Positions 1 to 7,975 of a stretch of 64,000 nucleotides of DNA are shown here, in pieces. This DNA is from Actinomadura_C alba (GTDB taxonomy: Bacteria; Actinomycetota; Actinomycetes; Streptosporangiales; Streptosporangiaceae), in assembly GCF_039530285.1 (NCBI RefSeq), contig NZ_BAAAOK010000015.1:372001-436000 (forward strand), read 5' to 3'. Position 1 is the stretch's first letter. Each line of letters opens with the position of its first letter. A model generated the notes under the pieces. It ran no database searches. It worked only from the letters and a program-made list of their open reading frames with translations, and was not told the DNA's origin. The position numbers and the translations under genes were made by a program.

Positions 1-69
1 TTCGACGGGGCCGCCGACCCGGACCTGCCCGCCCGGCTGGCCGCCGATCTGGTCAACGTGCTGCGCTAG
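1..69 (+). CDS. C-terminal fragment of an unidentified protein
   Basis: An open frame enters from the left edge and ends at TAG (67-69), giving 22 residues (FDGAADPDLPARL...LVNVLR). The GC-rich codon use fits a real gene. Too little is present to assign a family. It reads in the same direction as the aminotransferase that follows, 117 bases away. Confidence 0.5.
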   Translation, partial: FDGAADPDLPARLAADLVNVLR

Positions 70-80
70 CGTCTCAGCGA

Positions 81-130
81 TGTTGATCAAGGATTGTGGT
101 CGCTCTGGGTGCCCGGATGCTTGATCAACA
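81..130. repeat. Inverted repeat TGTTGATCAAG / CTTGATCAACA
   Basis: Perfect 11-bp arms at 81-91 and 120-130 with a 28-base spacer. Each arm contains the self-palindrome TTGATCAA (83-90 and 121-128), so the pair is 38 bp centre to centre. It could be a terminator-like hairpin of the upstream gene, a two-site operator for the next gene, or one copy of a dispersed repeat. The window has no second copy to decide. Confidence 0.5.
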
Positions 131-186
131 CGGGCGCCGCAGGTGCGGCCCTTCAGCCGGGCCGATGACCTGGTTAGCCTTGGCGC

Positions 187-1350
187 GTGAGTGAACCTCT
201 TGTCGCACGCATGCGGAATTTCGGGACGACCATCTTCGCGGAGATGTCCGCCCTCGCCACCCGTACCGGAGCCATCAATCTCGGGCAGGGTTTCCCCGAC
301 GCCGACGGACCCCCGGCCATGCTCGAGGCAGCGGTCGAGTCGATCCGCTCCGGCGGCAACCAGTACCCGCCGGGGCCGGGGCTGCCCGAACTGCGAGAGG
401 CGGTGGCCGCCGAGCGCGCGGAGCGCTACGGGCTGGCCTACGATCCCGCGACCGAGGTGTACGTCACGGTCGGAGCCACCGAGGCCATCGCCACGACCAT
501 CCTCGCCCTCGCCGAGGCCGGCGACGAGGTGATCGTGTTCGAACCGTTCTACGACTCGTACGCGGCGACGATCGCATTGGCTGGAGCGGTGCGGCGCCCC
601 GTCACCCTGCGACCGGACGGCGGAAGGTTCACCTTCGACCCCGATGAGCTGCGCGCCGCCGTGGGGCCGCGCACCCGCCTCATCCTGGTCAACTCCCCGC
701 ACAACCCGGCCGGTACGGTCTTCACCCGCGAGGAGCTCGAGACGATCGCCGCCGTCTGCCGCGAACACGACCTCGTCGCGGTCACCGACGAGGTGTACGA
801 GTACCTGACCTTCGACGCCACCGAGCACATCCCGCTCGCCTCCCTCGAGGGCATGCGCGAGCGGACCGTCGCGATCTCCTCGGCCGGCAAGACCTTCTCG
901 GTCACCGGCTGGAAGACCGGATGGGTGACCGCGCCCGCGCCGTACGTGCGTGCCGTCCAGACGGTGAAGCAGTTCATGACCTACACGTCGAGCGCGCCGT
1001 ACCAGCGCGCCGTTGCGTACGCGCTGGGCAACGAGCTGCCCTGGGTCGAGGAACTGCGCAAGTCGCTGGAGGCCAAGCGCGACCGGCTGATCTCCGGGCT
1101 CGAGACCGCCGGGTTCACGACCTTCCGCCCGCAGGGCACCTATTTCGTGCAGGCCGACATCCGGCCGCTCGGCTTCACCGACGGCTTCGAGCTCGCCAGG
1201 GCGCTGCCGGAGAAGGCCGGAGTCGTGGCGATCCCGAGCCAGGTGTTCTACGACGACGCCGAGGCCGGCCGGCCCTTCGTCCGCTTCGCTTTCTGCAAGC
1301 GCGAGGACGTCATCGACCAGGCGGTGGAGCGGCTGGCCCGGCTGCGCTGA
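187..1350 (+). CDS. PLP-dependent class I/II aminotransferase
   Basis: 387 residues, the usual length for fold-type I aminotransferases. Visible signatures are the N-terminal NLGQGFPD segment, the substrate-loop NSPHNPAGT near residue 169, the DEVYEYL aspartate region near 201, and the cofactor lysine K235 in SSAGKTFSVTGWK. The closest match from memory is the kynurenine/methionine aminotransferase group (YbdL, KAT-like), and some relatives are annotated as DapC (N-succinyldiaminopimelate aminotransferase). The exact amino-acid substrate cannot be read from sequence. The start is GTG with only weak upstream purines. It stands alone, 102 bases before the amidohydrolase. Confidence 0.93.
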   Translation: MSEPLVARMRNFGTTIFAEMSALATRTGAINLGQGFPDADGPPAMLEAAVESIRSGGNQYPPGPGLPELREAVAAERAERYGLAYDPATEVYVTVGATEAIATTILALAEAGDEVIVFEPFYDSYAATIALAGAVRRPVTLRPDGGRFTFDPDELRAAVGPRTRLILVNSPHNPAGTVFTREELETIAAVCREHDLVAVTDEVYEYLTFDATEHIPLASLEGMRERTVAISSAGKTFSVTGWKTGWVTAPAPYVRAVQTVKQFMTYTSSAPYQRAVAYALGNELPWVEELRKSLEAKRDRLISGLETAGFTTFRPQGTYFVQADIRPLGFTDGFELARALPEKAGVVAIPSQVFYDDAEAGRPFVRFAFCKREDVIDQAVERLARLR

Positions 1351-1452
1351 TCGCGGCCACGCGCGGCCAAGCGCCGCCCGTCCCGGGTCTCGACGGACCG
1401 TGACCCCGACCGGAAGAATGATCAGGCCAGGTCCGACCACTGAGGAGTCGAT

Positions 1453-2559
1453 GTGCCCGATCCCATCGAAGTGCGCAAGGTACCCATCGAGAGCGTCACC
1501 GACGCCGCCGGGCTCGCCCGGCTGATCGATGACGGAGTGATCGAAGCCGACCGGGTGCTCGCCGTCGTCGGGAAGACCGAGGGGAACGGCGGGGTCAACG
1601 ACTACACCCGCATCCTCGCCGACCGGGCCTTCCGCGAGGTGCTGCTGGCCAAGGGCACGCGCAGCGCCGATGAGGTCAAGCAGGTGCCGCTCGTCTGGTC
1701 GGGCGGTACGGATGGTGTGCTCAGCCCGCACGCCACGATCTTCGCGTCCGTGGACCCGGCGACCGCGCCGGCCTCGGCCGAGCCGAGGGTGTCGGTGGGC
1801 GTCGCGATGAGCGAGGTGATCCTGCCCGAGGACATCGGCCGGCCTGCGATGGTGGAGAAGGTCGCCGAGGGGGTCCGGGAGGCGATGAAGATCGCCGGGA
1901 TCGAAGAGCCGGCCGACGTCCACTACGTGCAGACCAAGACCCCGCTGCTCACCCTCGACACGATCAACGACGCGAAGCGGCGTGACCGGACGGTGGTCAC
2001 CGAGGACACGCTGAAGTCGATGGACATCTCCAACTCGACGACCGCGCTCGGCATCGCAGTGGCCCTCGGTGAGATCGAGATGCCGGCCGCCGAGCAGATC
2101 CACAAGGACCTGTCGCTCTACTCCTCGGTGGCGTCGTGCTCCTCGGGCGTGGAACTCGACCGGGCGCAGATCGTGGTGGTCGGCAACGTACGCGGCATCG
2201 GGGGCCGTTACCGCGCCGGACACGATGTGATGCGGGACGCCCTCGACGCCGACGGGGTCTGGGCTGCGATCCGCAGTGCGGGTCTGGAACTGCCCGAGCG
2301 ACCGCACCACAGCGACCTCGGAGACCGCTTGGTCAACGTCTTCCTCAAGTGCGAGGCGGACCCGAGCGGGTCGGTGCGCGGGCGGCGCAACATCATGCTC
2401 GACGACTCCGACGTCCACTGGCACCGCCAGATCAAGGCATGTGTCGGCGGGGTGACGGCCGCCGTAACCGGCGATCCGGCCGTGTTCGTCTCCGTCGCCG
2501 CCGTGCATCAGGGCCCCTCGGGAGGCGGCACCGTGGCCGCCATCGTCGACCTCGGGTGA
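1453..2559 (+). CDS. Ring-opening amidohydrolase (cyanuric acid amidohydrolase / barbiturase family)
   Basis: 368 residues, the family size. AtzD/TrzD/barbiturase enzymes are three repeated domains, each contributing a Ser-Lys pair, and all three are visible: K41 (VVGKTEG) with S83 (WSGGTDG), K162 (QTKTPL) with a serine in ASCSSGVEL near 229-231, and K299 (FLKCEAD) with S356 (HQGPSGGG). The family hydrolyses cyclic imides: cyanuric acid to carboxybiuret, or barbiturate to ureidomalonate. Sequence alone does not separate the two. The start is GTG with GAGGAG at 1442-1447. No other s-triazine or pyrimidine catabolic gene lies beside it, so it looks like a lone scavenging enzyme. Confidence 0.9.
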   Translation: MPDPIEVRKVPIESVTDAAGLARLIDDGVIEADRVLAVVGKTEGNGGVNDYTRILADRAFREVLLAKGTRSADEVKQVPLVWSGGTDGVLSPHATIFASVDPATAPASAEPRVSVGVAMSEVILPEDIGRPAMVEKVAEGVREAMKIAGIEEPADVHYVQTKTPLLTLDTINDAKRRDRTVVTEDTLKSMDISNSTTALGIAVALGEIEMPAAEQIHKDLSLYSSVASCSSGVELDRAQIVVVGNVRGIGGRYRAGHDVMRDALDADGVWAAIRSAGLELPERPHHSDLGDRLVNVFLKCEADPSGSVRGRRNIMLDDSDVHWHRQIKACVGGVTAAVTGDPAVFVSVAAVHQGPSGGGTVAAIVDLG

Positions 2560-2713
2560 CGAACGGGGAGGGCGACCGGAACTCCGCCGTGATGATCTTC
2601 ACGGTGCGCGCTGGACGACGCGCGAACAACTGCAAGATCACGGACGGAGAGGCCCAAGGCGGTTATGGGCGCGGAGAGTATCTGAATTAGCACCCTCCGT
2701 ATGCACGGATGGT

Positions 2714-2719
2714 TATACC
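2714..2719 (+). promoter_or_regulatory. Candidate -10 box TATACC, leaderless start of the SseB-family gene
   Basis: TATACC ends 8 bases before the GTG at 2728, and no ribosome-binding site precedes that GTG. This is the layout of a leaderless transcript. No good -35 was found at 16-18 bp. Confidence 0.45.
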
Positions 2720-2727
2720 CTCTGTGC

Positions 2728-3426
2728 GTGGCCGGACGGACCATTCCTCAACCTCAGTTCCCCACCGACGACGGTGGCACCGATCCCCGCCTGGGTGCGG
2801 CGCTGACCGCGTACGCCGCGGGGCGGGTCGGCGAGCACACGGTGATCGCCGAACTCGCCGGTGCGCGCCTGCTGGTGCCCGTGGTGGCGGTGCTCACCGA
2901 GGAGGAGCCGGTGGCGCCGGGTGAGCCGCGCCGCGAGAAGGACAGCGAGATGGCGGTGCCCACGTTGGTCGGCGCCGACGGCAGGAAGGGCCTGCTCGGC
3001 TTCACCTCGGTCGAGACCATGGCGATGTGGCGGCCCGACGCCCGGCCCGTCGCGGTGTACTCGCGGGAGGCGTGCCAGGCGGCACTCGACGAGAAGGCCG
3101 ACGCCCTCGTCATCGACGTCGCCGGTCCGGTGCCCTTTGCGATCGACGGCTACCGGCTGTACCTCCTCGCCGAGGGCAAGCCCATTCCGCCGCCTCATGA
3201 GGACCCCGAGGTGCTCGCCGCGGTCGAGGCCGCCTTCGGCACAGAGCCCGGTGTCACCGGTATCAGGGTCGCCGCCGGCAGCACCGCCGAACTCTCCGTG
3301 CGCTTCACCCTCACCGGTGACGTCGACGAGCGGGCCACCGTCCAACGGGTCGCCGACCGACTCACCGAACTGCTGCGCGGCCGCATCGTGGGCGGGGTCG
3401 AGCTCGGCGTCGTCCGCGGCCTGTGA
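2728..3426 (+). CDS. SseB-family protein
   Basis: 232 residues from the GTG at 2728. An in-frame ATG at 2701 would add nine residues (MHGWLYPLC), but it lies upstream of the -10 box, and the family normally begins near the R-x-I-P-x-P-x-F motif seen here (GRTIPQPQF). Features typical of the SseB N-terminal domain are the early LGAALTAYAAG helix, the central VGADGRKGLLGFTS strand-turn and the ALVIDVAGP segment, followed by a C-terminal alpha/beta domain. No enzymatic residues are evident. Actinobacterial copies are of unknown role despite the name borrowed from a rhodanese-adjacent enterobacterial gene. It is monocistronic, with 99 bases before the prepilin peptidase. Confidence 0.8.
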   Translation: MAGRTIPQPQFPTDDGGTDPRLGAALTAYAAGRVGEHTVIAELAGARLLVPVVAVLTEEEPVAPGEPRREKDSEMAVPTLVGADGRKGLLGFTSVETMAMWRPDARPVAVYSREACQAALDEKADALVIDVAGPVPFAIDGYRLYLLAEGKPIPPPHEDPEVLAAVEAAFGTEPGVTGIRVAAGSTAELSVRFTLTGDVDERATVQRVADRLTELLRGRIVGGVELGVVRGL

Positions 3427-3512
3427 CGGGCACGGCCCGCCGCACACGGCCGGCGTCACGGCCGCGCTGCCGTCGGAGACGTCGATCTCCCGCGGGTTCC
3501 GTACCCCGGCGG

Positions 3513-3518
3513 TAAAGT
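3513..3518 (+). promoter_or_regulatory. Candidate -10 box TAAAGT, leaderless start of the prepilin peptidase gene
   Basis: TAAAGT ends 7 bases before GTG 3526, with no ribosome-binding site between them. This favours 3526 over the in-frame GTG at 3517, which overlaps the box. Confidence 0.5.
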
Positions 3519-3525
3519 GCGCCGC

Positions 3526-4224
3526 GTGAGCGAACCGGTTCGTGGGGACGAGTTGCCGGCCGCGTCCGAGCCGCCGCTCGAGAGCGCATCCGAGACGACG
3601 CCGGAGCCACCGGAGCCGCCGGGCGGGGACACCGGATCGCGTGCCGCCCCCGGCGCCCAGCGGGATTGGACCGAGCCGGTCGCCTGCCGCCCGGCGACCG
3701 TCGCGTTGGTGGCCGTCGCCATCGTGCCGGTCATGGTCTGGGGGATCGGGCCCCGGGCCGAACTGGCCGCCTTCTGCTATCTCGGTGTCGTGGGAGTGGT
3801 GCTCTCGTTCATCGACATCGCGCTCCACCGTCTGCCCGACCCGCTCACGCTGCCGTCCTATCCGATCGGCGCGGCGCTGCTCGGCGTCGCCGTGCCGTTC
3901 ACCGACGACGGAGGAACCCGGTACCTCCATGCCCTGGCCGGGCTCTGCGCGATGCTGCTGCTGTACTTCGTGCAGTGGTTCATCGTCCCGAACGCCATCG
4001 GTTTCGGTGACGTGAAGTTGTCGGGGGTGCTCGGCCTCTATCTCGGGTGGCTCGGGTGGCCGGCGTGGATCCTGGGGCTGTTCGCCGCGTTCGTCCTGGG
4101 CGGGGTGTGGGCGGTGGGCTTGCTGATCACTCGCCGGGCCGATCGCAAGAGCGCCATCCCGTTCGGGCCGTTCATGCTCGTCGGCGTGCTCGTGGCCGTG
4201 GTGCGGCATGGGCCTGGAATCTGA
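3526..4224 (+). CDS. Prepilin peptidase (A24 family)
   Basis: About 232 residues. A Pro/Glu-rich cytoplasmic N-terminus of about 50 residues is followed by about six hydrophobic segments. The two catalytic aspartates of the A24 aspartic proteases are present: one in FIDIALHRLPDPLT after the second membrane segment, the other in the GxGDxK motif (IGFGDVKL). The N-terminal cysteine-rich methyltransferase domain of full-length PilD is absent, as in the short forms common in actinobacteria. The expected role is membrane-embedded cleavage of type IV pilin or Flp/Tad pre-pilin leader peptides. No pilin genes are in the window, so its substrate is encoded elsewhere. The start is chosen by the leaderless -10 box. 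Confidence 0.9.
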   Translation: MSEPVRGDELPAASEPPLESASETTPEPPEPPGGDTGSRAAPGAQRDWTEPVACRPATVALVAVAIVPVMVWGIGPRAELAAFCYLGVVGVVLSFIDIALHRLPDPLTLPSYPIGAALLGVAVPFTDDGGTRYLHALAGLCAMLLLYFVQWFIVPNAIGFGDVKLSGVLGLYLGWLGWPAWILGLFAAFVLGGVWAVGLLITRRADRKSAIPFGPFMLVGVLVAVVRHGPGI

Positions 4225-4489
4225 GCGAGTCGTCCGCGGCCTGTGACCGGTCGTTTAAAGCGCGTTCGTCGAGAGTGCCGAAGCAAAGCCAACTCTCACA
4301 TTTCTCGGTTTGCTTGAATTAGTCCACGGGAAGACGTCACGGGACTGCGGCACTGAGACACGTGATGGTGTCGTTAGTGCATGCATTGGTCAGTCGTGCT
4401 GGCCGGATATCGCGGTACGTAACCTGACGTGTACTGCGGAAATCCGTTCATGACCTGAACGAGCTCCATTTCCTGCAAAGGGGTCCTTC

Positions 4490-4621
4490 ATGAGGATGTC
4501 AAAGTGCGCGGCATTGGTCACATTTGGTGTGGTCATCACGGGAGCGGCCGTCCTGGTGCTCACTGCGGGCGCTGCTGCCTCGGCCGGCGCCCACCACGAC
4601 GCCGGCAAGTGCTATCGGTAG
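4490..4621 (+). CDS. Small secreted peptide, 43 residues
   Basis: ATG at 4490 is preceded by AAAGGGG (4477-4483), a good ribosome-binding site. The product begins MRMSKCAALV, has a hydrophobic core (VVITGAAVLVLTAGAAA) and a likely signal peptidase I site after SAGA or nearby. That would leave a mature peptide of only about 9-13 residues ending HHDAGKCYR, with one cysteine. No family is recognised. It may be a real exported peptide, or the 5' end of a decayed secreted-protein gene, because another frame stays open downstream to about 4760 with several Gly/Ser/Cys residues. It opens the accessory island and lies 336 bases before the glycosyltransferase. Confidence 0.45.
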   Translation: MRMSKCAALVTFGVVITGAAVLVLTAGAAASAGAHHDAGKCYR

Positions 4622-4957
4622 CGAAGAACAGCGACATGGCACCACGAACCACTTCGGTAGCGGCGGCCAGGCGATGTGCTCTCCAGTTGGAGATCGGCAC
4701 AGCGCCAGACCACGCACTGAGCAGGATCGACTCGTGCCAGGGAGCGGCATGATCTGTTGATGATCGGGCCCTGCGCTGTGACCGCAGTCCCCAGTTGGGG
4801 GAACAGTCGTTCATGTGGCCGCAAAGCGAGCCGCGTCACGGTGGTCTCCCGCGTTGGCGGATCGGTTTCCTTCTGCTGTACGCCGTGCTGAGGTGTGAAG
4901 CTGCGGGCTGCAAATATTCACAATAACTGCGGACTAAATGCCCACCGTGGAGACTTC
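4622..4957 (+). other. Intergenic stretch before the GT-C glycosyltransferase
   Basis: 336 bases of lower GC than the flanking core genes. It contains a short frame that continues out of phase from the small peptide gene (to about 4760), a weak CCCCA/TGGGG hairpin near 4790-4800, and the GGAGA ribosome-binding site for the ATG at 4958. No convincing gene or strong promoter was seen. Confidence 0.4.
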
Positions 4958-6709
4958 ATGGGATTTATTGCGACCATCGCCCAGAAGGAGCGCGCAGAGG
5001 CGAGATCCGGAAGGTCCGTAACCGTACTCCGAAATCGGCCCTGGCCGTTACTGCTCGCCGGTAGTTGGCTGCTCCAGGCGTTCGTCCGGCTGGCGCTCGC
5101 CATACATCAGACGACACCTGTGATGATTCCCGACGAGTCGGGCTATCTGCTGGCCGCGCGGCTGATCTCCGGAGGTGCGGCGGCCGACCTTTCCGGACGG
5201 ACCTTCTATCAGGCGGGCTACTCGCTCCTGATCTCTCCCGCGTTCTTGCTGGATGGCGATCCGGCCGCCGTGTATCGCCGTGTCATCGCGATCAATTCGC
5301 TGGTCAGCGCAGCGCTCGTGGTGCTGGCGTACATCGCTCTGCGCCGGTTGGAGGTGCCGCGCTGGTATGCGTTCCTCCTGGCGAACGTCACCGCGCTTCT
5401 GCCGTCGGTGATCTACTACGCCCAATTCGCCATGACCGACGCCGTGCTGCCAGTGGTCGTCCTCGGCTGGCTGCTGCTGGTCCACTCCTGGCTGGCCAGT
5501 GGGCAGCCGGTCTACGCTGCGGCGGCTAGCACGGTCGTCGCCTTCGCCTACACGACGCACGCCCGGGGCACGATCATCCTGCTGGTGCACGTGGGTCTTC
5601 TCGTCGTCGCTCTGTCACGACGGTGGGTGCGCAAACGTGACATCGCGGTGTTGGCCACGGTGCTGGCCGCCGGGGCGGCCGCCGGCCGGGCACTGAACGG
5701 CTGGGTGAGGTCACAGATCTATCCCGGCGGTGTCCAGCCGCACGGCGATTGGCTCACCGACCGGCTCACCAGCCCAGACGGTGTCGGCTGGATCCTGTCG
5801 CTCACCGTCGGCAAGCTCTGGTATCTGATCGTTTCCACCTGGGGTGTGGCGGGCATCGGCCTCGTGGTCCTCGTACTGGCGTTCCGCCGCGGCACCGCAC
5901 GTCCGATACGGGCGACGGCAGGGCTCACGCTCCTCACTCTGCTGGGCATTGGACTGTCCACATCGGGTGCGATCGCCGACGAGGGGACGGTCGCCAACTT
6001 CGCCTACGGTCGGTATCTCGCCTGCCTGGTACCCGTGCTGTTCCTCGCCGGGGCGGCGTTCGCCTGGCGAGCCCCGCAGGTGACGATGGCCCGGGTCCTG
6101 CTCGTCACCGCCGGAACGGCGTTGGCGGCGTCCGCCATCGTACGGATGCACGCAGGTGATCGGCTGTCGGGTAATTTCTTCAGTTCCTTCGACTTCCCCG
6201 AGATCTGCTTCCTCACGTGGAACTGGGATTCCTTCCAGTTGTGGCCGGCCACGGTAGCCGCGCTGCTGCTGCTCGCACTGGCGGGGCTGGTGCTGATCCG
6301 CTACGACCGTCGGCGTGGGTTGTGTGCGATCGCCGTCGCTGTCATCGTGCTCGACCTCGCCACCGTGATCGTCGTCACCAATCGGATCTCGCGCCATTGG
6401 TCACGGGAATTGGAGCTGGACACCAGTCTGGCGTCGGCCGGGCTGCGTGCCCAGGATCGAGTGGGGGTGAGCTATGAGGGTATGCCGTGGCGTATCTGGG
6501 TTTCGCACGCCTTTCAGGCGCGAAACGGACTTCGTGCTATTGATCGGTATCGCCGGGACTCGCTGCCACCAGATGTGACACTGGTCATCGTGCCCTGGGA
6601 TTCCGGGGCATCGTGGGACAGCTGGCCCGGCGCTCCCGCCGACTGGCAGCCTGTATCCATCAATCGCACCCCTACCGGGAACTGGGTCGCCTGGCGCCGT
6701 CAGGAATGA
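4958..6709 (+). CDS. GT-C type multi-pass membrane glycosyltransferase (ArnT/PMT-like)
   Basis: 583 residues with 10 or more hydrophobic segments and a soluble C-terminal tail of about 100 residues. Acidic residues D59-E60 (IPDESGY), just after the first membrane helix, match the DE/DD motif that GT-C enzymes use outside the membrane with lipid-phosphate sugar donors. GGAGA at 4949-4953 favours the ATG at 4958 over the GTG at 4895, which has no good ribosome-binding site. It is clearly homologous to the leftward gene at 21600-23375, sharing an SPDG-x-GW segment, an NFAYGRYL motif and a C-terminal VAWRR. It lies directly upstream of two collagen-like genes, and its last codons were copied into the gap between them. 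The inferred role is transfer of a sugar to an exported acceptor, possibly the collagen-like proteins. Donor and acceptor are unknown. Confidence 0.75.
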   Translation: MGFIATIAQKERAEARSGRSVTVLRNRPWPLLLAGSWLLQAFVRLALAIHQTTPVMIPDESGYLLAARLISGGAAADLSGRTFYQAGYSLLISPAFLLDGDPAAVYRRVIAINSLVSAALVVLAYIALRRLEVPRWYAFLLANVTALLPSVIYYAQFAMTDAVLPVVVLGWLLLVHSWLASGQPVYAAAASTVVAFAYTTHARGTIILLVHVGLLVVALSRRWVRKRDIAVLATVLAAGAAAGRALNGWVRSQIYPGGVQPHGDWLTDRLTSPDGVGWILSLTVGKLWYLIVSTWGVAGIGLVVLVLAFRRGTARPIRATAGLTLLTLLGIGLSTSGAIADEGTVANFAYGRYLACLVPVLFLAGAAFAWRAPQVTMARVLLVTAGTALAASAIVRMHAGDRLSGNFFSSFDFPEICFLTWNWDSFQLWPATVAALLLLALAGLVLIRYDRRRGLCAIAVAVIVLDLATVIVVTNRISRHWSRELELDTSLASAGLRAQDRVGVSYEGMPWRIWVSHAFQARNGLRAIDRYRRDSLPPDVTLVIVPWDSGASWDSWPGAPADWQPVSINRTPTGNWVAWRRQE

Positions 6710-7150
6710 GCCCGGGCGGCCGGGGACAAGATGGCGCTGATGTCGGTGTTGTCCTGATGACTTTGATGGGCGAAGAGTAGTAGGTCGCGCCGAAAAGCAT
6801 TCTGGTGTCGGATGGAGTAAATCCGACGTTGTTCCTCAATCGCTGCAGAATGACAAGATGGCAGGTATGGGCCCATAGCGCTTTCCTGTGCCATCTATTT
6901 ACTTGATCACGACTTCGCTTGCGTGTTTCCGTTTCATGTGTGGGTATTCAACTCGTGCCGCACCGATGCGGGTATCGCGGAAGAAAGGTCCGGTCTATCG
7001 GACTCGAGCGGGTATGGTGAATCAATAGATGACTCCCAAGAAGAAAGGGCGGGCATCGCGCCCGCTCCCCGGTAAATACCTAGGTGGATTTGCGCTGGCT
7101 GCGACGACGGTCGGCCTCGCAATGGCGTCATATCCGGCGCTGGCTCACTC
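6687..7150 (+). repeat. Direct repeat copy A: end of GT-C gene, spacer and 5' end of collagen-like gene 1
   Basis: About 460 bases that recur with high identity (by eye about nine in ten) at 7976-8432. The copy starts in the last codons of the glycosyltransferase gene (CTGGCGCCGTCAGG), spans the whole 319-base spacer 6710-7028, and covers the signal-peptide coding region. Copy A has an extra GGCGCTGAT near 6732-6740. The spacer holds no other gene. Near its end are TCCG-N6-CGGA (6989-7002) and a -10-like TATGGT (7013-7018). Confidence 0.92.
7013..7018 (+). promoter_or_regulatory. Candidate -10 box TATGGT of collagen-like gene 1
   Basis: TATGGT lies 10 bases before the ATG at 7029, and no ribosome-binding site separates them, so the mRNA probably starts within about four bases of the ATG. 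The same box and spacing are kept in the second copy at 8295-8300. A small inverted repeat TCCG-N6-CGGA (6989-7002) sits in the -35 area. Confidence 0.45.
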
Positions 7151-7883
7151 GGCCACCGCAACGTCGAAAGCCTCTCCGGTCCAGAATAGGATCGAGGCCG
7201 ATGGGGGTGATGGCTGGGGCGACGGGGGCCAGTCTCAAGACCAGGCCCAGTCTCAAGTAGCAAAGAGGGGGCGGACGGGCCCGACGGGGCCGACTGGACC
7301 CCAGGGGAGGACGGGGCCGACGGGCCCGACCGGACCCCAGGGGAGGACGGGGCCGACGGGCCCGACCGGACCCCAGGGGAGGACTGGTCCCACGGGCCCG
7401 ACCGGACCCCAGGGGAGAACTGGTCCCACGGGCCCGACCGGTCCCAGCGGACCCCAGGGTCCTAGCCAATGCATCGATTCGGCCATCCAGGCGGCGAACA
7501 GGAAATTCATCGGCCTCGTGCCGTCACCTGGGCGAGTACTCATCTTCGATGAGAGGCAGAATCAGTGGTTCGAATTCACGAACACCACTCCAGCCAGTAA
7601 TCCTAATCCGATTCCGAGAGCGGTTTGTATCACCGTGGCCATCCGGGGTAACGACCTGCATGTCACACTATTGACCCAGAACCCTCAGCAGGTGTGGCAG
7701 TCGATCTGCACGGCCAATCCGGCGAACACTTTCGACCCGAACGTTAACTGTGGTCCGTTCGTGCAACGACCGCTGCCGACCTCGTTGTTCTCGAGGGCTC
7801 AGCGCGCTTCTGCAGTACCGGAACTGCCCGAGATGAGAGGTTTCGAGCCTCAGCAGCGCCTTCGCAACGAAAGTCACAGGTGA
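7029..7883 (+). CDS. Secreted collagen-like protein 1 (Gly-Pro-Thr repeats)
   Basis: 284 residues. A basic N-terminus (MTPKKKGRAS) and hydrophobic core lead to a likely signal peptidase site after PALA near residue 39. Next comes an acidic Gln/Gly-rich linker, then about 19 uninterrupted Gly-X-Y triplets, mostly a 12-residue unit GRTGPTGPTGPQ repeated four times (near residues 82-140). A C-terminal domain of about 130 residues contains three cysteines and resembles that of collagen-like protein 2. Such repeats form collagen triple helices in bacteria. In Bacillus BclA the threonines of GPT triplets are O-glycosylated. There is no LPXTG or membrane anchor, so it is secreted or held by other contacts. 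A strong terminator follows at 7905-7944. Confidence 0.85.
   Translation: MTPKKKGRASRPLPGKYLGGFALAATTVGLAMASYPALAHSATATSKASPVQNRIEADGGDGWGDGGQSQDQAQSQVAKRGRTGPTGPTGPQGRTGPTGPTGPQGRTGPTGPTGPQGRTGPTGPTGPQGRTGPTGPTGPSGPQGPSQCIDSAIQAANRKFIGLVPSPGRVLIFDERQNQWFEFTNTTPASNPNPIPRAVCITVAIRGNDLHVTLLTQNPQQVWQSICTANPANTFDPNVNCGPFVQRPLPTSLFSRAQRASAVPELPEMRGFEPQQRLRNESHR
7273..7456 (+). repeat. 36-bp tandem repeats encoding GRTGPTGPTGPQ
   Basis: About five near-identical 36-bp units encode the collagen triplets of protein 1. Synonymous differences (GGGCCGACG versus GGTCCCACG) fall in adjacent units. Unit length is a multiple of three, so copy-number change would stay in frame. Confidence 0.9.
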
Positions 7884-7904
7884 GCAATCCGGCCTGATTG
7901 AGAA

Positions 7905-7944
7905 GGGGATAGGGTGCTGTGTGGGGACACTGCACCCTATCCCT
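7905..7944 (+). terminator. Strong hairpin terminator after collagen-like gene 1
   Basis: A perfect 12-bp stem, GGGATAGGGTGC (7906-7917) with GCACCCTATCCC (7932-7943). After one mismatch the stem continues with GTGT/ACAC closing a GGGG loop. It lies 22 bases after the stop codon. There is no clear T-run, as is usual in actinobacteria. Confidence 0.8.
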
Positions 7945-7975
7945 GCATCACTTTGGGCTGTTGATTCCTCCGTGC

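Noticed and set aside
2713..4209. 498-codon open frame on the minus strand
   Set aside because: It is opposite the SseB-family and prepilin peptidase genes, has His/Arg/Gly-rich low-complexity content and no family motif. Long antisense frames are expected at this GC.
4225..4489. Possible gene in the gap after the prepilin peptidase
   Set aside because: No frame with a ribosome-binding site or domain was found. The stretch is simply lower in GC and may hold the promoter of the small peptide gene.
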